A stretch of 6,282 nt of DNA from Mycobacterium sp. GTDB taxonomy: Bacteria > Actinomycetota > Actinomycetes > Mycobacteriales > Mycobacteriaceae. Each line of letters begins with the position of its first letter. The stretch's first letter is position 1. The stretch covers positions 1 to 6,282 of the forward strand of contig JAHBAP020000425.1 of assembly GCA_018500005.2 (NCBI GenBank), in the 5' to 3' direction. The notes beneath the pieces were generated by a model. It saw only the letters and a list, made by a program, of their open reading frames with translations, was not told the DNA's origin and did not search any database. Shown piece by piece: positions 5,113-6,282 of the stretch. Both the position numbers and the translations under genes were made by a program.

Positions 5113-5391
5113 TCACTGGCGCGGGGTTGCTCGCAGGACGTCGAGGCGATGCCGGTACTCGGTCTCGTCGATCTCTCCGCGGGCGAAGCGGGCGGCCAGC
5201 ATCTGCTCGGGCGAGTCGTAGTCGCTGTAGTGCTGCTGCAGTTGCGGGACGGCCCGGGATTGGGGTGCGCCGGCGGTGTATCGGATCAGGGCAATGATCC
5301 CGACGATGATGAGGGCCCAGAACAAGACCATTCCAATAACCATGCCTGTGTATCCCCATCCGCTCATGTCGTGGTCGGACCAGAACATCAT
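5113..5391 (-). CDS. Small membrane protein with C-terminal SHOCT domain
   Basis: Product of 92 residues. A short N-terminus rich in Met, Trp, His and Asp (MMFWSDHDMSGWGY) precedes a membrane helix at about 15-37. A linker follows, then a SHOCT motif near 60-87: SPEQMLAARFARGEIDETEYRHRLDVL, with the usual pattern of LxxRFxxGEIxxxEYxxRxxxL. SHOCT modules are short helical segments thought to mediate oligomerisation or contacts, and such proteins are common beside copper and multicopper-oxidase genes in actinobacteria. ATG 5391 (or the adjacent ATG 5388) follows AAAGGAGAA at good spacing. The gene begins 52 bases after the oxidase stop and is in the same transcript by orientation. The N-terminal Met/His/Asp residues could contact copper, but this is speculative. 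Confidence 0.85.
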   Translation of the reverse strand: MMFWSDHDMSGWGYTGMVIGMVLFWALIIVGIIALIRYTAGAPQSRAVPQLQQHYSDYDSPEQMLAARFARGEIDETEYRHRLDVLRATPRQ

Positions 5392-5432
5392 GGGAACTTC
5401 TCCTTTCGTTCTCTCGGTGTGAGCTCGGTGCG

Positions 5433-5448
5433 GCTGACGGTTGTCAGC
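5433..5448 (-). other. Hairpin at the end of the oxidase gene
   Basis: Perfect arms GCTGAC and GTCAGC with a 4-base loop span the oxidase stop codon. No T-run follows in the direction of transcription, so it is not a typical intrinsic terminator. It could slow or stabilise the message between the oxidase and SHOCT genes, or be chance. Confidence 0.25.
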
Positions 5449-6282
5449 TGGTGTAGTTCAGGGTGGTCATCATCCCGGCATCCATGTGATAGGCGTTGTG
5501 GCAGTGCAACATCCAGACCCCGGGGTTATCGGCAACCAACTTGACCGCGACGGTCTGCATGGGTTTGACGATGACGGTGTCCTTGCGGGGGCCGGGGGTG
5601 CCGTCGGCTTTGATGACCTGGAAGGTGTGGCCGTGCAGGTGCATCGGATGCCACATCATCGTCTGGTTGGTGAACGTTAACGTGGCGTCCTGACCTTGGT
5701 GAATGGTCAGCGGCACGGTCTGATCGAACGGCCTGCCGTTGATCATCCAGTCGTAGGCCATCATCGTGCCGGTCAGCCGGGCCTGCAGTGCCAGATCGCT
5801 CTTGGTCGGCAACTGCACCTGCGGGGTGGCGGCGAAGGTGTCGACGGTGCCGACCAGACGGGTCAGCTCCGCCGGCCGGAACGCCGGATCGGGTGCGCTG
5901 CCCACGCCGGTGGACAGCAGGGCGCGGGCCACCGCGTTCTTGCCTTCGGCTGAGGCAACCAGCGGGAACACCCCGTCGCCGGCGGTCACGATGACGTCAT
6001 AGCGCTCCCCCATGCCGAGCAGCAGGGCATCGACGTCGGTGGGCACGACGGGAAATCCGTCGGTGTGGGTGACCGTCATGCGGTGACCTGCCAGGGCGAC
6101 CCGGAAAGCGGTGTCGGCTCCGGCGTTGATGATGCGGATACGGATGCGCTGCCCGGGTTTGGCGGTGAACGTGGTTGCCGCGGAGGGGATGCGGCCGTTG
6201 ATCAAGTAGTAGGGGTAGGTGACGTCACCACCGTCGCCGCCGAGCAGATTGCTGGCCGAGGAACCGCCCACACCGGGGGTGC
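5444..6282 (-). CDS. mmcO: Multicopper oxidase (MmcO/CueO type), C-terminal part
   Basis: The window holds the last 278 residues; the frame continues past the right edge, so an internal GTG at 6271 is not the start. Multicopper oxidases oxidise substrates, in bacteria often Cu(I), and reduce oxygen to water; mycobacterial MmcO is a cell-envelope enzyme in copper resistance. The C-terminal copper signatures are intact: HPMHLHGHTF at 5650-5621 (type 1 and trinuclear His ligands) and HCHNAYHMDAGM at 5506-5471, with the Cys-His bridge and the axial Met, matching HCHxxxHxxxxM. The second cupredoxin-like domain (GQRIRIRIINAGADTAFRVAL and DVDALLLGMGERYDVIV) is also clear. The N-terminal HxH motifs and the signal peptide fall outside. 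Family size is about 500 residues, so roughly half is missing here. It is the first visible gene of the leftward operon. The mmcO symbol is by similarity only. Confidence 0.93.
   Translation of the reverse strand, partial: TPGVGGSSASNLLGGDGGDVTYPYYLINGRIPSAATTFTAKPGQRIRIRIINAGADTAFRVALAGHRMTVTHTDGFPVVPTDVDALLLGMGERYDVIVTAGDGVFPLVASAEGKNAVARALLSTGVGSAPDPAFRPAELTRLVGTVDTFAATPQVQLPTKSDLALQARLTGTMMAYDWMINGRPFDQTVPLTIHQGQDATLTFTNQTMMWHPMHLHGHTFQVIKADGTPGPRKDTVIVKPMQTVAVKLVADNPGVWMLHCHNAYHMDAGMMTTLNYTS

Noticed and set aside
1..6282. Insertion sequence, attachment site, tRNA/rRNA, CRISPR or replication origin
   Set aside because: No transposase or integrase motifs, terminal inverted repeats with target duplications, cloverleaf sequences, spaced direct repeats or iteron clusters were seen on reading both strands by eye.

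Overview
The window is GC-rich and looks like accessory DNA from a mycobacterium or close actinobacterial relative. The grounds are strong G/C use at third codon positions, GTG and TTG starts, and protein families typical of mycobacteria (an MmcO-type multicopper oxidase, a lipoprotein thioredoxin next to CcdA, a cupin of the type found beside mycobacterial regulators, and a small SHOCT membrane protein). Plasmid or genomic-island origin is likely but is an inference: no insertion sequence, integrase, replication gene, tRNA or CRISPR array is visible.

Layout. (1) Bases 1-1898 are all read from the minus strand. In transcription order they hold a membrane-anchored Gly/Met-rich protein (1898-1446), a small cupin (1366-1010), a TTG-started Cys-containing mini-protein (937-686), an alanine-rich helical protein (642-163), and the first 29 codons of another gene (87-1) whose N-terminus resembles that of its upstream neighbour. 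(2) Bases 1899-2162 are a divergent control region with two 17-bp dyads; one overlaps a plausible promoter for the rightward genes. (3) Bases 2163-3583 on the plus strand hold a thioredoxin-like lipoprotein and CcdA, joined by an ATGA overlap. (4) Bases 6282-3580 on the minus strand hold the C-terminal part of a multicopper oxidase, a SHOCT protein, a PNPOx-like flavin split-barrel protein and a bestrophin-family channel, the last two joined by an ATGA overlap. The ccdA and bestrophin genes converge and share their stop codons in one CTAG.

How the genes fit together (inference). The oxidase, the Met-rich surface protein and the thiol-redox pair (CcdA passing electrons from the cytoplasm to an extracytoplasmic CxxC thioredoxin) suggest a module for handling copper, and perhaps other thiophilic metals or oxidative stress, at the cell envelope. 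SHOCT proteins are frequent neighbours of such oxidases. The PNPOx-like protein and the bestrophin are less expected members and are the most interesting part of the operon. The left-hand group (1-937) looks functionally separate and resembles small envelope or type VII secretion-associated mycobacterial genes, but I cannot name its function.
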